Assembly (NCBI GenBank): GCA_902800795.1
Contig: CADCFQ010000017.1
Span: 1-55,019 of the forward strand
Direction: 5' to 3'
DNA length: 55,019 nt
Source of the DNA: an uncultured Ruminococcus sp.
Lineage (GTDB): Bacteria; Bacillota; Clostridia; Oscillospirales; Ruminococcaceae
Shown: piece by piece, positions 1 to 8,434 of the stretch
How positions within the stretch are numbered: the first letter of the stretch is position 1
How the letters are laid out: every line of letters starts with the position of its first letter
Made by a program: the position numbers and the translations under genes
Notes under the pieces: model-generated
Databases searched by the model: none
Told to the model about the DNA's origin: nothing
What the model saw: only the letters and a program-made list of their open reading frames with translations

Positions 1-113
1 CTTACTATGATTTTATACTATGGTAGTACATATAAGAAGATCTGTCAAGTCCTGGGTGTATATATAATCTTTATCGATAGCAATAATCTCCGGTTATAGC
101 AACCATGATTTAT

Positions 114-125
114 GATAGCGTTATC
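114..125. promoter_or_regulatory. LacI-type operator, distal, operon A (O1)
   Basis: Reads GATAGCGTTATC, a palindrome with one mismatch, centred on CG as LacI/CcpA-family sites are. It is the farthest of three related sites in front of the sulfhydrylase gene, centred 193 bp before the proximal site. Binding by the LacI-family protein encoded at 7127-8194 is inference. Confidence 0.6.
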
Positions 126-202
126 TTATCATATCGCACCGGCAGAGAATTTTCTGTGTACCGGTTATGAACAGGAGCCCTCAAACGGCTTGAATACGAA
201 GA

Positions 203-214
203 GACAACGTTATC
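203..214. promoter_or_regulatory. LacI-type operator, middle, operon A (O2)
   Basis: Reads GACAACGTTATC: one half-site matches the proximal operators (GACAAC) and the other the distal ones (GTTATC). It is centred 104 bp upstream of the proximal site. Confidence 0.65.
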
Positions 215-305
215 ACGTTTTGTCTTTTCACAGTTTTTGATACTTTGCAAAAGTGCGTATCTGCGCTGTTTTTACAAGCTTATACAAAAAGTGTGAACAG
301 CGGTA

Positions 306-319
306 TGACAACGTTGTCA
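306..319. promoter_or_regulatory. LacI-type operator, proximal, operon A (O3)
   Basis: A perfect 14-bp palindrome, TGACAACGTTGTCA, ending 10 bp before the -35 box. The same 14-mer sits at the same distance from the -35 box of operon B (8435-8448). Lying upstream of -35 rather than over the promoter, it could support activation, or repression by looping with O1 and O2. It has one mismatch to the CcpA cre consensus, so CcpA is an alternative binder. Confidence 0.75.
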
Positions 320-329
320 CCGGTTTTTA

Positions 330-358
330 TTGACGTTTCTTGCTCCGGCGTGTAAACT
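330..358 (+). promoter_or_regulatory. Promoter of operon A
   Basis: TTGACG (330-335), 17-bp spacer, TAAACT (353-358). The predicted start of transcription is near 365, giving a leader of about 30 nt to the ATG at 396. The -35 hexamer and its distance from the operator are identical in operon B. Confidence 0.7.
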
Positions 359-395
359 TAGGACATCGAAACAAAAACGAAAGGAACTGATCATT

Positions 396-1685
396 ATGGC
401 AGAACTCAATTTTGACACAAGAAAGATAAGAGCAGGCTACGATCCTCTTGACAACAATCTTGCGGTGTCACCCCCGATCTATCAGACAACCTCTTATGAT
501 TTCAAAAACACAGAGCACGCCCAGAACCTTTTCACCTATAAGGAAGCAGGCTACCTCTACACAAGAGTCGGCAACCCGACAGTGACCTACTTCTCTGAAA
601 GGGTCAAGGCTCTTGACGGAGCTAAGAACGCTGTGGCTGTCGGTTCAGGAATGGCAGCGATCACTTACACGCTTCTGAACCTCGCTTCAAAGGGCGGCAC
701 GATACTTGCTTCTCCTTATCTCTACGGCGGAACCATTGATGCTTTTGACAGGCTCTTCCCGGAGCTAGGCATCAAGATAAAGCTGACAGACGCAGTGCTC
801 GATCCCGAGAAGCTGGAAAAGGAGCTCACCGATGATGTAAAGGCTGTATATGTTGAGTCGATCAGCAACCCCAACGCTTACATCCTTGACATCGACAAGA
901 TCTCCGAGGTCGCTCACAAGCACGGCGTTCCGGTCGTTGTAGACAACACACTGGCAACACCCTACCTTTACAGGCCGCTGGAGCACGGGGCAGATATCGT
1001 TGTATATTCTGCAACAAAGGCTCTGACAGGCCACGGAAACATTATAGCCGGCGTTATCCTTGACAACGGCGATATGAGCCTTTACACAAAGGAGCGCTAT
1101 CCCCAGTTCTTTGAGCCGATAGTAATGCTCAAGGGCAAGAGCACGGCAGATATTTTCCCGGATAATTTCTTTATTTTCCGTGCAACTCTTGTTTACCTCA
1201 ATCTTCTCGGTGCAGCTCTTTCTCCCCAGGATGCATACCTTGGCATTATCGGTCTGGAGACCCTTTCCGAGCGTGTAGCAAAGCAGACGAAGAACGCCGA
1301 GGCCATCGTAAAGTACCTTGAGAGCAGTCCTGCTGTTGAATGGGTACGTCACCCCAGCGCTAAGGACTACAAGTTCAAAGAGGTAGCAGACAGAGACCTT
1401 GCTAACGGCGGCGGCGGAGTTCTTGCCTTCGGTATTAAGGGAACTTCCGAGCAGGAAGCAGAATTTCTGAATAACATCAAGCTGTTCCATTATCATGTTA
1501 ACCTGGGTGATGCCCGCTCTCTGATAGTTGACTCGCCGAACACAACACACAGCGAGCTCAACGATGATGAGTTCAAACTGGCTGATATCCCCTCAAACCT
1601 TATCCGTATCTCGGCAGGCCTTGAGGATGCCCAGGATCTTATTGACGATCTGGAACAGGCATTCAAAGCGGCAGGTCTTATCTGA
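396..1685 (+). CDS. O-acetylhomoserine sulfhydrylase (MetY type), paralogue 1
   Basis: PLP enzyme of the Cys/Met metabolism family, 429 residues. MetY enzymes join O-acetylhomoserine with sulfide or methanethiol to give homocysteine or methionine. Visible are the PxYQTTSY motif near residue 28, YTRVGNPT (55-62), the PLP-phosphate region SGMAAI (84-89) and the Schiff-base lysine in SATK (K208). ATG 396 is chosen because GAAAGGAA precedes it by 9 nt; an upstream in-frame extension lies within the promoter. It is first in operon A with an organosulfur-type importer, so thiol capture for methionine synthesis is the likely job. Whether it prefers sulfide or methanethiol cannot be read from sequence. 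Confidence 0.9.
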   Translation: MAELNFDTRKIRAGYDPLDNNLAVSPPIYQTTSYDFKNTEHAQNLFTYKEAGYLYTRVGNPTVTYFSERVKALDGAKNAVAVGSGMAAITYTLLNLASKGGTILASPYLYGGTIDAFDRLFPELGIKIKLTDAVLDPEKLEKELTDDVKAVYVESISNPNAYILDIDKISEVAHKHGVPVVVDNTLATPYLYRPLEHGADIVVYSATKALTGHGNIIAGVILDNGDMSLYTKERYPQFFEPIVMLKGKSTADIFPDNFFIFRATLVYLNLLGAALSPQDAYLGIIGLETLSERVAKQTKNAEAIVKYLESSPAVEWVRHPSAKDYKFKEVADRDLANGGGGVLAFGIKGTSEQEAEFLNNIKLFHYHVNLGDARSLIVDSPNTTHSELNDDEFKLADIPSNLIRISAGLEDAQDLIDDLEQAFKAAGLI

Positions 1686-1722
1686 CTGCCGGAGTGACAG
1701 TACTGAGGAAAGTATGGTGTAA

Positions 1723-2781
1723 ATGAATATGAAGAAAACAATATTTAAGAAGACAGCGGCGCTTCTGCTGTCAGCGGTGCTGCTCACAGCCTGCTCGATA
1801 TCAGAATCCAGCAGCGGTGCAAATGATTCAAAGAGCGGTAATAAGGGTTCATCCGCAGATGCCAAATACGGCAAGATAGATATCCCTGCTCTTGACGGCG
1901 CCCTTTGCGGAGCACCGATCTATGTAGCTTATGAGAACGGCTATTTCTCCGAAGAGGGATTCGATGTAAACCTTATCTCGGCAGACTTTGAGACACGAAA
2001 GATCGGCCTTAACAACGGAACTATCCCAATAGTAAACGGCGACTTTCAGTTCTTCCCGTCGATCGAGAACGGCATAGACGTAAAGGTAGTTGACGGCCTT
2101 CACGAGGGCTGCATCAAGTTTGCAGTAAATCCTGATTCGGATATAAAGAGCGTGGAGGACCTCAAGGGCAAGAAGATCGGCGTTGACGAGATAGGAGGCA
2201 CTCCTCACCAGGTGGCCTCACTATGGCTCGAAAACGCAGGCATCTCGGCAGACCCGTCTGACGGCGAAGTAACATTCCTTCCGTTCTCCGACGGCAACCT
2301 TGAATTCGAGGCTCTTGCAAGCGGCGAGATAGATGTAGCTGCTCTGTGGGATCCCCTCGGTTCCATCCATGAAAAGGCAGGAGACGTAAAGATAATCTTC
2401 GACCTCGGAACGGACGAATACTTTGCAGATCATTTCTGCTGCTTTCTCTATGCATCTTCAAAGGTGCTGGATGAGAACCCTGAAGAGATAGCAGCTCTTC
2501 TTAGAGCTTACCGCAAGGCACAGGAGTGGATATATGAGAACCCTGACAAGGCTGTAGATCTTATCATCGACAACAAGTATGCCTCCATTGAGGACAGAGA
2601 CCTTGCTATCGATCTTGTTAAGAGCTACGGATATCCTTCAGCAGATGAGCACAGCAGTGACTGGGATGCAAGGGTTGAAGGAGATGTAAAGTACTTTGTA
2701 GACGGCCTTTCAAAGATCGGCTATCTTGAATCAGACCCCGATCAGTTTGCGAAGGACATCTATTACAAAGTAGAAGTATAA
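1723..2781 (+). CDS. ABC substrate-binding lipoprotein, SsuA/TauA/NMT1-like
   Basis: 352 residues. An N-terminal basic stretch and hydrophobic helix end in a lipobox LLTAC, with lipidation expected at C24, followed by a Ser/Gly/Asn-rich linker and an NMT1/SsuA-type periplasmic-binding fold. The GAGGAAAG site at 1705-1712 supports ATG 1723; ATG 1729 is an alternative. This protein should capture the substrate outside the membrane for the permease and ATPase that follow. SsuA/TauA relatives bind sulfonates, taurine, nitrate or pyrimidine precursors. Here, between a sulfhydrylase and a nitrogenase-like operon under shared control, a thioether or other organosulfur ligand is inferred. Confidence 0.88.
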   Translation: MNMKKTIFKKTAALLLSAVLLTACSISESSSGANDSKSGNKGSSADAKYGKIDIPALDGALCGAPIYVAYENGYFSEEGFDVNLISADFETRKIGLNNGTIPIVNGDFQFFPSIENGIDVKVVDGLHEGCIKFAVNPDSDIKSVEDLKGKKIGVDEIGGTPHQVASLWLENAGISADPSDGEVTFLPFSDGNLEFEALASGEIDVAALWDPLGSIHEKAGDVKIIFDLGTDEYFADHFCCFLYASSKVLDENPEEIAALLRAYRKAQEWIYENPDKAVDLIIDNKYASIEDRDLAIDLVKSYGYPSADEHSSDWDARVEGDVKYFVDGLSKIGYLESDPDQFAKDIYYKVEV

Positions 2782-2798
2782 TTTACCTCACAGAGCAT

Positions 2799-2819
2799 GG
2801 GCGGTCATTTGTGCCGCCC
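2799..2819 (+). terminator. Intercistronic hairpin between binding protein and permease
   Basis: GGGCGG pairs with CCGCCC around a 9-nt loop, then TTTGC with no real U-tract. More likely a processing or mRNA-stability hairpin, or a weak attenuator, than a full terminator. Such hairpins often raise binding-protein mRNA over permease mRNA. Confidence 0.5.
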
Positions 2820-2847
2820 TTTGCTTTCCCGAGAACGGAGGAGACCT

Positions 2848-3951
2848 ATGGATACACAAACAGTAATAAACACAGCTGTTCTTTCTGCTTCGCCCAGAAC
2901 AGAAAACAAAGGGCAGAAAGCAGAGCAGACAGCTGTTAAGAAAGGTTACAGGAGCAACACATATTTTCTCTTGAAGCTCCTGCTCACTGTCTCCGGCTTT
3001 ATAATAGCTATAGGAGTGAGCCTTTTCTTCCCGCAGAAAGCAGAGATAGTAATAAAGGATTATGCTCTTAGCGCTTTCGGCCTGACTCTGAACCTTACGA
3101 TGAACGACGCATATATCTTTGTGCTGGTCATGCTCATCGTTATATACACCGTGACGGGGCTCGTCTCCGCCGGCAATAAAGAAAGAAGAAAAAAGTTCTG
3201 CAAAAATGCGGCTTTCCGTTTTGCGCTGGGAATAGGCCTTGCGCTCTGGGATATAGGCGGTACAAAGCTTGCCTTTTTCCCCCAGCCTTTCTTTCCCGGC
3301 CCTGCCCAGGTCATCGAGGCCTACCTTTCAGATGGTGAATACATCATTCAGAACATCATCTATTCATTGAGGCTATATGCAGCAGGCTTTTCCTGCGGTG
3401 TTGTTCTGGGTGTGGGAACAGGCATCCTTATCGGCTGGTTCCCTAAGGTGTACTACTGGGTGTTCCCGGTGCTGAAGATAACAGGTGTCGTTCCTGCTGT
3501 TGCGTGGATGCCCTTTGCGCTGACGCTCCTGCCGGACACTTTCACAGCGGCGGTATTCCTGATAGTTATCTGTGCCTGGTTCCAGATAGCCTTCCTGACT
3601 GCTAAAGGCATACAGTCAACGCCAAAGCAGAGCTATGAAGCAGCACGCATTCTTGGCAGCAGCCAGAAGGACCTTATCCTTCATGTTGCGATACCCCATG
3701 CTATGCCTGATATTTTCACAGGCATAGGTTCAGCCAATGCAATGGCTTTCACAACACTTGTAATGAGCGAGATGTTGGGACAGCCCGGCGGCCTTGGCTA
3801 TTACATCAACCAGTCAAAGGTCTGGAGCGCTTACTATAAAGTGCTGGCGGCTATCGTGATTATGGCGGTGCTGTTCTCGTTTATCAACTACATCATCGGC
3901 CGTATTCAGAAACACACGCTCAGGTGGCAGGAAGGAGTGCTGAAAAAATGA
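2848..3951 (+). CDS. ABC transporter permease, SsuC/TauC-like
   Basis: 367 residues from ATG 2848, chosen over an in-frame ATG at 2797 because CGGAGGAG lies just upstream and the 2797 ATG is inside a hairpin. The N-terminus is long and polar (about 35 residues), followed by two extra hydrophobic segments (about 40-60 and 85-110) before the usual BPD_transp_1 core. The core carries the EAA loop (YEAARILGSS ... AIPHAMPDIFTG) that docks the ATPase. It forms the membrane channel of the importer with the lipoprotein before it and the ATPase after it. The N-terminal extension makes it longer than typical SsuC. Confidence 0.88.
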   Translation: MDTQTVINTAVLSASPRTENKGQKAEQTAVKKGYRSNTYFLLKLLLTVSGFIIAIGVSLFFPQKAEIVIKDYALSAFGLTLNLTMNDAYIFVLVMLIVIYTVTGLVSAGNKERRKKFCKNAAFRFALGIGLALWDIGGTKLAFFPQPFFPGPAQVIEAYLSDGEYIIQNIIYSLRLYAAGFSCGVVLGVGTGILIGWFPKVYYWVFPVLKITGVVPAVAWMPFALTLLPDTFTAAVFLIVICAWFQIAFLTAKGIQSTPKQSYEAARILGSSQKDLILHVAIPHAMPDIFTGIGSANAMAFTTLVMSEMLGQPGGLGYYINQSKVWSAYYKVLAAIVIMAVLFSFINYIIGRIQKHTLRWQEGVLKK

Positions 3952-4727
3952 GCAGTTCTATAAAGATATCGGGCGTTGACCGTGTATATACCGACACCGA
4001 CGGAGTTAGCGTTGAGGCTCTCAGAGGGATCGATCTTGATATAAGAGAGGGCGAGTTCATTTCTCTGATAGGCCCCTCGGGCTGCGGAAAAACAACACTC
4101 CTTCGTTTGATAGCAGGCCTTGATAAACCCCAGGCCGGAGAGCTTACCATTGACGGAAGCAAGATAACGGGTGTCGGCCCGGAGCGTGGATATGTGTTCC
4201 AGCAGGGAAGTCTGTTCCCGTGGCTGGATATAGAGAAAAACATATCCTATGGACTAAGGGCAAGAGGTGTATTGAAGACCAAGAAAGAAAAGGTCGGCGA
4301 ATACATCTCGATGGTTGGTCTGGACGGCTTTGAAAAGTCCTATCCTCATCAGATCTCCGGCGGTATGGCACAGCGTGTCGCTATTGCAAGAGCGCTGATA
4401 AATGAGCCAAAGGCTCTGCTTCTGGATGAGCCTATGGGAGCTCTGGATTCCTTTACAAGGAGCGATCTTCAGGATAAGCTTCTGGAACTATGGAAAAAGG
4501 AAGGCACCACAATGATCCTTGTCACCCACGATATAGACGAGGCTATATATCTAAGTGACCGTATAGTCATTATGACACCGAGACCCGGAAAGATCAGCAA
4601 GATCATAGATGTCGATCTTCCAAGGCCAAGACACAGAGGCGGAGTTGAGTTCCTTGAGATGAGAAGACAGATCCTCGAGTTCTTCCGTCTGGCACAGGCT
4701 CTTCCGCAGCCGGAATATAATATTTAG
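3948..4727 (+). CDS. ABC transporter ATP-binding protein, SsuB/TauB-like
   Basis: 259 residues. Walker A GPSGCGKTT (about 42-50), signature ISGGMAQR, Walker B LLLDEP followed by MGALD, and an H-loop in LVTHD. The start at 3948 overlaps the permease stop as ATGA, with GGAAGGAG upstream, so translation is coupled. It energises the organosulfur-type importer. The family includes sulfonate, taurine and nitrate ATPases; the sequence alone does not choose among them. Confidence 0.9.
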   Translation: MSSSIKISGVDRVYTDTDGVSVEALRGIDLDIREGEFISLIGPSGCGKTTLLRLIAGLDKPQAGELTIDGSKITGVGPERGYVFQQGSLFPWLDIEKNISYGLRARGVLKTKKEKVGEYISMVGLDGFEKSYPHQISGGMAQRVAIARALINEPKALLLDEPMGALDSFTRSDLQDKLLELWKKEGTTMILVTHDIDEAIYLSDRIVIMTPRPGKISKIIDVDLPRPRHRGGVEFLEMRRQILEFFRLAQALPQPEYNI

Positions 4728-4764
4728 TTTTGAAGTATAGAAAATGTATCAAGGAGAATGGAAT

Positions 4765-5172
4765 ATGAAAAAGATAAATTTGTTTTTAGGGATTGCAGAA
4801 CTTCTCGTGGCTGCTGCACTGACACTGGGTTCGCTGTTTGTGTTTAATGCCTGCCCCGGAGAAGACGGAAAATACATGGCCTGCCACTGGGCACAGAATG
4901 CAGTTGTACTCATAGGCTCAGTTCTGGTGTTAGCTTTGCTGATAAGAGTGTTCATCCCCAGCCGTGATATCAAGACAGGAATAACCCTCACATCTTTTCT
5001 GCTTTCGATAGCTGCGGCTCTTATTCCCGGAGTTTTTATAAACCTCTGCATGATGGACACCATGAGATGCCACTCAGCATTCAAGCCCGGTGTGATCGCT
5101 GTCTCCGCAGTTCTTGCAGTACTTACAGGTATTGATTCCGCAGTCGGGATCTTCAAAGGAAGAAAAGGATAA
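4765..5172 (+). CDS. DUF4418 family membrane protein
   Basis: 135 residues with four hydrophobic segments, the first starting at residue 4. Conserved-looking cysteines occur in the first outside loop (NACPG, ACHW) and in the third-to-fourth segment (CMM, MRCHSAF), fitting the DUF4418 family, whose function is unknown. ATG 4765 has AAGGAG at good distance; an ATG at 4744 is in frame but poorly placed. Its stop overlaps the start of the FtsX-type permease by one base, so the two are probably co-translated. The Cys/His pairs suggest metal, heme or redox contact, which is speculation. Confidence 0.75.
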   Translation: MKKINLFLGIAELLVAAALTLGSLFVFNACPGEDGKYMACHWAQNAVVLIGSVLVLALLIRVFIPSRDIKTGITLTSFLLSIAAALIPGVFINLCMMDTMRCHSAFKPGVIAVSAVLAVLTGIDSAVGIFKGRKG

Positions 5173-6368
5173 TGGATGCAAAGAATCTCCCGTTTATAAA
5201 CATAACAAAGAAGCCGCTCAGGACCACAGCGCTGTGCCTTATCTCAGCGCTGCTGGCGGCGGCTCTTTTTGGCGGCAGCATAATCGTGCTGTCGCTCCGT
5301 TCAGGTCTTGAAAGCCTGCAGCAGCGTTTAGGAGCTGATGTGATAGTGGTCCCGGATGAAGCGGCCGGAGAGATAGAGGGTATCCTTCTTCAGGGCACAC
5401 CGGGATATTTTTACATGGATAGATCCGTTGCCGAAAGAGTAGGTGAGACTCCGGGAATAGAGAAAAAGTCTTCGCAGTATTTTCTGGTATCTGCAAAGGC
5501 TGATTGTTGCACAGTTAAGGTCCAGATCATAGGCTTTGATGATGAGAGCGATTTCACAGTCAAGCCCTGGCTCTCATCTGCCCACAAAGAAAAGCTCGGG
5601 CTGTATGAGATAATAACAGGCTCCGGCCTTACAGCAAAGGTGGGCAGTAAGATAAACCTCTACGGAAAGTCCTGCAAGATCGTAGGTAAGCTTGAAGAGA
5701 GCGGCACGGGTCTCGATACCGCAGTATATGCCACAAACGAAACGGTCAAAGAGCTTATCAAGGGTTCAGAGGAGCAGGGCATATCAGTGCTTGCAAAACA
5801 GGATCCCAACGATGTTGTGTCATCGGTTTATATCAAGGTGAAAGACGACACTGATATCTCCGATGTTGTCAGCAGGATAAACCAGGATATCGACGGCGTA
5901 AGGGCAGTAAGGACGAGCACGATGATAACCGGTACAGCCGATAAGCTTTCGGTGATGACATCGGTTATCTCGGCAATGATCGCTGTGGTTTGGTTGCTGG
6001 CAGTGATGATCCTGCTGGCTGCATTCTCGGTTTCGGCAAATGAAAGGCGCCGTGAGTTTGCGGTTCTGAGGCTTATAGGCTTTTCAAGAAAGAAACTCAG
6101 CCGGCTGCTTCTTTCCGAGTCCCTCCTTGTTGGTGCTCTTGGCGGCTTGTGCGGAGTGATCCTTTCGGCGGCTTTAGTTCTTCCTTTCGGAAAACTCATT
6201 GAACAAAGATCGGGCTTGCCGATGCTTATCCCTGATGTTCCCTGTATCCTGCTGCTGTCTCTTGCGGCTCTTCTGTCAGTTCTTATCACAGGTCCCCTTT
6301 CAGCGGCAGCCTCGGTCTATAAGCTAAGTCGTATAGACACCGCAAAGATACTTCGGGAGGTGAATTGA
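5172..6368 (+). CDS. FtsX/MacB-type ABC transporter permease
   Basis: 398 residues: one N-terminal membrane helix (about 20-42), a large extracytoplasmic domain (about 43-255) and three C-terminal helices, the FtsX/MacB topology. Such permeases usually do not move small nutrients; they drive lipoprotein or peptide extrusion or mechanotransmission. It overlaps the DUF4418 gene by one base and is followed at once by its ATPase. Its presence in the sulfur operon is unexplained. Confidence 0.82.
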   Translation: MDAKNLPFINITKKPLRTTALCLISALLAAALFGGSIIVLSLRSGLESLQQRLGADVIVVPDEAAGEIEGILLQGTPGYFYMDRSVAERVGETPGIEKKSSQYFLVSAKADCCTVKVQIIGFDDESDFTVKPWLSSAHKEKLGLYEIITGSGLTAKVGSKINLYGKSCKIVGKLEESGTGLDTAVYATNETVKELIKGSEEQGISVLAKQDPNDVVSSVYIKVKDDTDISDVVSRINQDIDGVRAVRTSTMITGTADKLSVMTSVISAMIAVVWLLAVMILLAAFSVSANERRREFAVLRLIGFSRKKLSRLLLSESLLVGALGGLCGVILSAALVLPFGKLIEQRSGLPMLIPDVPCILLLSLAALLSVLITGPLSAAASVYKLSRIDTAKILREVN

Positions 6369-6369
6369 T

Positions 6370-7047
6370 TTGAAGATAAAAGCTAGTGATATCTCGGTCA
6401 GGTTCAAAAGAAAAGGAAAACATAGCAGCGATATCAAGATCCTTGAAAGCATCGGCTTTGAGATAGAGCCGGGAAAAGTCACCCACGTTTCCGGGCGTTC
6501 CGGAAGCGGTAAGACAACGCTGATAAATGTGCTGGCAGGGCTTTTGAAGCCGACAGACGGAAAGGTCCTTTACGGAGATACTGATATCTACAGCTTATCG
6601 GATGAAAAGCTATCGGAGTTTCGCAGCAAAAACATCGCCTGCATCCCACAGGGACAAAGTGCTTTGTCTAACCTGACAGTGATCCAGAACCTTCTGCTAT
6701 CCCAGTCGCTCTTTGGTAATTCAGATGAACAGGCGGCAAAAGGTATCCTTGAAAGGGTAGGGCTTAGCAATTTTGAAAACGCCTATCCTGATGAGCTTTC
6801 GGGCGGCGAGCTAAGACGCCTTGCCGCTGCAAGAGCACTGTTATCTCCCGGTCAGGTGATATTTGCGGACGAGCCGACAAATGACCTTGACAGCGAGAAT
6901 GCCGCACTGATCCTTGAACTGCTCAAGGGAGCTGCCGCAGACGGAAGGGCAGTTGTGATAGTTTCTCACGAGTCAGAAACAACGGGTATAGCAGATATCT
7001 GCTATAAAATGGAATCGGGTAAAATAATAGTGACAAAAGATTCATAA
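6370..7047 (+). CDS. ABC ATP-binding protein, LolD/MacB-like
   Basis: 225 residues. TTG start with GGGAGGTG seven bases upstream and only 1 bp after the permease stop. Walker A GRSGSGKTT, signature LSGGELRR, Walker B VIFADEP and D-loop NDLD, with an H-loop in VSHE. It is the ATPase partner of the FtsX-type permease and last gene of operon A. No terminator is evident before the regulator gene. Confidence 0.85.
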   Translation: MKIKASDISVRFKRKGKHSSDIKILESIGFEIEPGKVTHVSGRSGSGKTTLINVLAGLLKPTDGKVLYGDTDIYSLSDEKLSEFRSKNIACIPQGQSALSNLTVIQNLLLSQSLFGNSDEQAAKGILERVGLSNFENAYPDELSGGELRRLAAARALLSPGQVIFADEPTNDLDSENAALILELLKGAAADGRAVVIVSHESETTGIADICYKMESGKIIVTKDS

Positions 7048-7055
7048 ATATTTCA

Positions 7056-7084
7056 TTGACAGATCACCACTAATTTGTTATAAT
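7056..7084 (+). promoter_or_regulatory. Consensus promoter of the LacI-family regulator gene
   Basis: TTGACA (7056-7061), 17-bp spacer, TATAAT (7079-7084): a perfect sigma-A consensus. Transcription should start near 7091. The regulator is thus made independently of operon A. Confidence 0.85.
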
Positions 7085-7110
7085 TCATATCGGTCCTATA
7101 TGAATTATAA
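7078..7110. promoter_or_regulatory. Inverted repeat over the regulator promoter -10 box
   Basis: Two 13-bp arms, TTATAATTCATAT (7078-7090) and its exact reverse complement (7098-7110), separated by 7 bp. The left arm contains the -10 box. Since transcription should begin near 7091, the left arm would not be in the mRNA, so this works as a DNA site if it works at all. It does not resemble the AACGTT operators. Confidence 0.6.
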
Positions 7111-7126
7111 GAAAGGCGGTGATCTT

Positions 7127-8194
7127 GTGTCTTTAAAACAGATATCTGAAATGACAGGCGTGTCAGTTTCCACAGTGGGAAGGATACTAAGTGACCCCAG
7201 GCATAAATGTTCCAATGAGCAAACAAGGGTAAAAGTTATAGAGGCGGCAAGAAGCATCGGCTATGTTCCGAACACCGCCGCCAGGAACCTTAAATCTGGA
7301 AAGGGCAGACAGGAAAAGATCTATTCTATTAACATCCTGCTTACCCGTTCAGATCCCGGAGCATTGGATCCCTTTTATGATGAGATGCTGATGCTGCTTG
7401 AAAAGGAGCTGCGGCAGAACAGCTGTATAGTTCACAGCATAATGCGCTGCACGGAGTTTTCTGACAGCAGGATCAAGACAGCGGAGCTTGAAGCGATAGC
7501 GGACAGGCTCCTGGCATCCCAACAGGAAGCTGACGGGCTGATAATCATAGGCAAGGTCACACATAAGGCTCTAGAGCAGATAAAGGCCAAGGAGAAAAAT
7601 ATCATAGCGATCAACCGTGACCCTACCAACCACGAGGTGGATGAGGTGCTTTGTGACGGAGCAAGAATAGCAAGAGAAGCAGTAGCTTATCTTGCAAGAC
7701 TCGGACACAGCAAGATCGGTTTTGTGGGCGGCTGCCACAATGAATCCCGCTTTTCGGGATATCAGGCTGCGCTAAGTGAGTTAAGGCTATCGCCGGATCT
7801 TGACCATATCTATGATACGACGCCCAGCGAGGCCCACGGCATAGCGGCTCTCCAGTATTTCAAGGGACTTCCTGATCCCCCGACAGCTATCTACTGTGCG
7901 AACGATATCCTGGCGGTAGGAATGCTCAAGGGAATGGACCGCAGACGGCTAAGAGACTATTTCCCGTCGGTGATCTCCAGCGATGATATCGATGCCGCCC
8001 AGTATACAAGACCGATGCTCACGACTATTTCTCTCCCAAAGACAGAAATGGTCAGGTTCGCACTGATGATACTCCTTGACCGCATAAAGGGCGGACACAA
8101 GACAGTAACAAGGCTTGAGCTTGAGGGCAGGCTTATCATCCGTGAGAGCTGCAGGCGCAATTTTGACCAGAATGAGCCGGAGTATTATATCTGA
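7127..8194 (+). CDS. LacI-family transcriptional regulator of the sulfur island
   Basis: 355 residues from GTG 7127. This start is chosen because AAAGGCGGTGAT precedes it and the DNA-binding helix then begins at residue 2 (SLKQISEMTGVSVSTVGRIL); an ATG at 7100 would leave a leader of under 10 nt. The hinge-helix region NTAARNLKSG is followed by a periplasmic-binding-protein-like sensor domain. It lies between two operons that each begin with three CG-centred palindromes, the kind of site LacI proteins bind, and so is the likely regulator of both. Effector unknown; a thiol, thioether or sugar-linked sulfur compound is possible. Confidence 0.88.
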   Translation: MSLKQISEMTGVSVSTVGRILSDPRHKCSNEQTRVKVIEAARSIGYVPNTAARNLKSGKGRQEKIYSINILLTRSDPGALDPFYDEMLMLLEKELRQNSCIVHSIMRCTEFSDSRIKTAELEAIADRLLASQQEADGLIIIGKVTHKALEQIKAKEKNIIAINRDPTNHEVDEVLCDGARIAREAVAYLARLGHSKIGFVGGCHNESRFSGYQAALSELRLSPDLDHIYDTTPSEAHGIAALQYFKGLPDPPTAIYCANDILAVGMLKGMDRRRLRDYFPSVISSDDIDAAQYTRPMLTTISLPKTEMVRFALMILLDRIKGGHKTVTRLELEGRLIIRESCRRNFDQNEPEYYI

Positions 8195-8200
8195 TATACC

Positions 8201-8230
8201 CTTGCCGTGCCGATTTTACGGCATGGCAAG
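8201..8230 (+). terminator. Hairpin after the LacI-family gene
   Basis: A 12-bp stem (CTTGCCGTGCCG with CGGCATGGCAAG, one G-T pair), 6-nt loop, 7 bp after the stop codon. Only a short AAATTT follows, so termination may be imperfect. Confidence 0.6.
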
Positions 8231-8247
8231 AAATTTCGTGAAATCTT

Positions 8248-8259
8248 GATAACGTTATC
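8248..8259. promoter_or_regulatory. LacI-type operator, distal, operon B
   Basis: Perfect 12-bp palindrome GATAACGTTATC, centred 188 bp upstream of the proximal site; the corresponding distance in operon A is 193 bp. Confidence 0.7.
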
Positions 8260-8322
8260 TTAGTTTAGAGACTTTTTCGGGAAATCACAGAGAATTATCT
8301 TATTAAACCACGATATATCAGA

Positions 8323-8334
8323 GATAACGTTATC
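8323..8334. promoter_or_regulatory. LacI-type operator, middle, operon B
   Basis: A second perfect GATAACGTTATC, centred 75 bp after the distal site and 113 bp before the proximal one. Confidence 0.7.
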
Positions 8335-8434
8335 ACCAAAGCGGCCGATTTAACATCCTGTATATATCCGAGCAAATAAAATACAGATTTCTTCCGCCGG
8401 AAGAGGCATGACTGACAAGAGTGGATAAGCTTCG

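Larger units (their letters stand above)
1..395. other. Regulatory region upstream of operon A
   Basis: No credible coding sequence is seen here. The stretch holds three AACGTT-type palindromes and one sigma-A-like promoter serving the sulfhydrylase operon; these are listed separately. The first ~110 bases are AT-rich and unassigned, and may be the tail of the intergenic region of a gene outside the window. Confidence 0.7.

Noticed and set aside
306..319. CcpA catabolite (cre) site
   Set aside because: Only one mismatch from the cre consensus, so not excluded; but three clustered sites at each of two promoters flanking a LacI-family gene make local control more likely.
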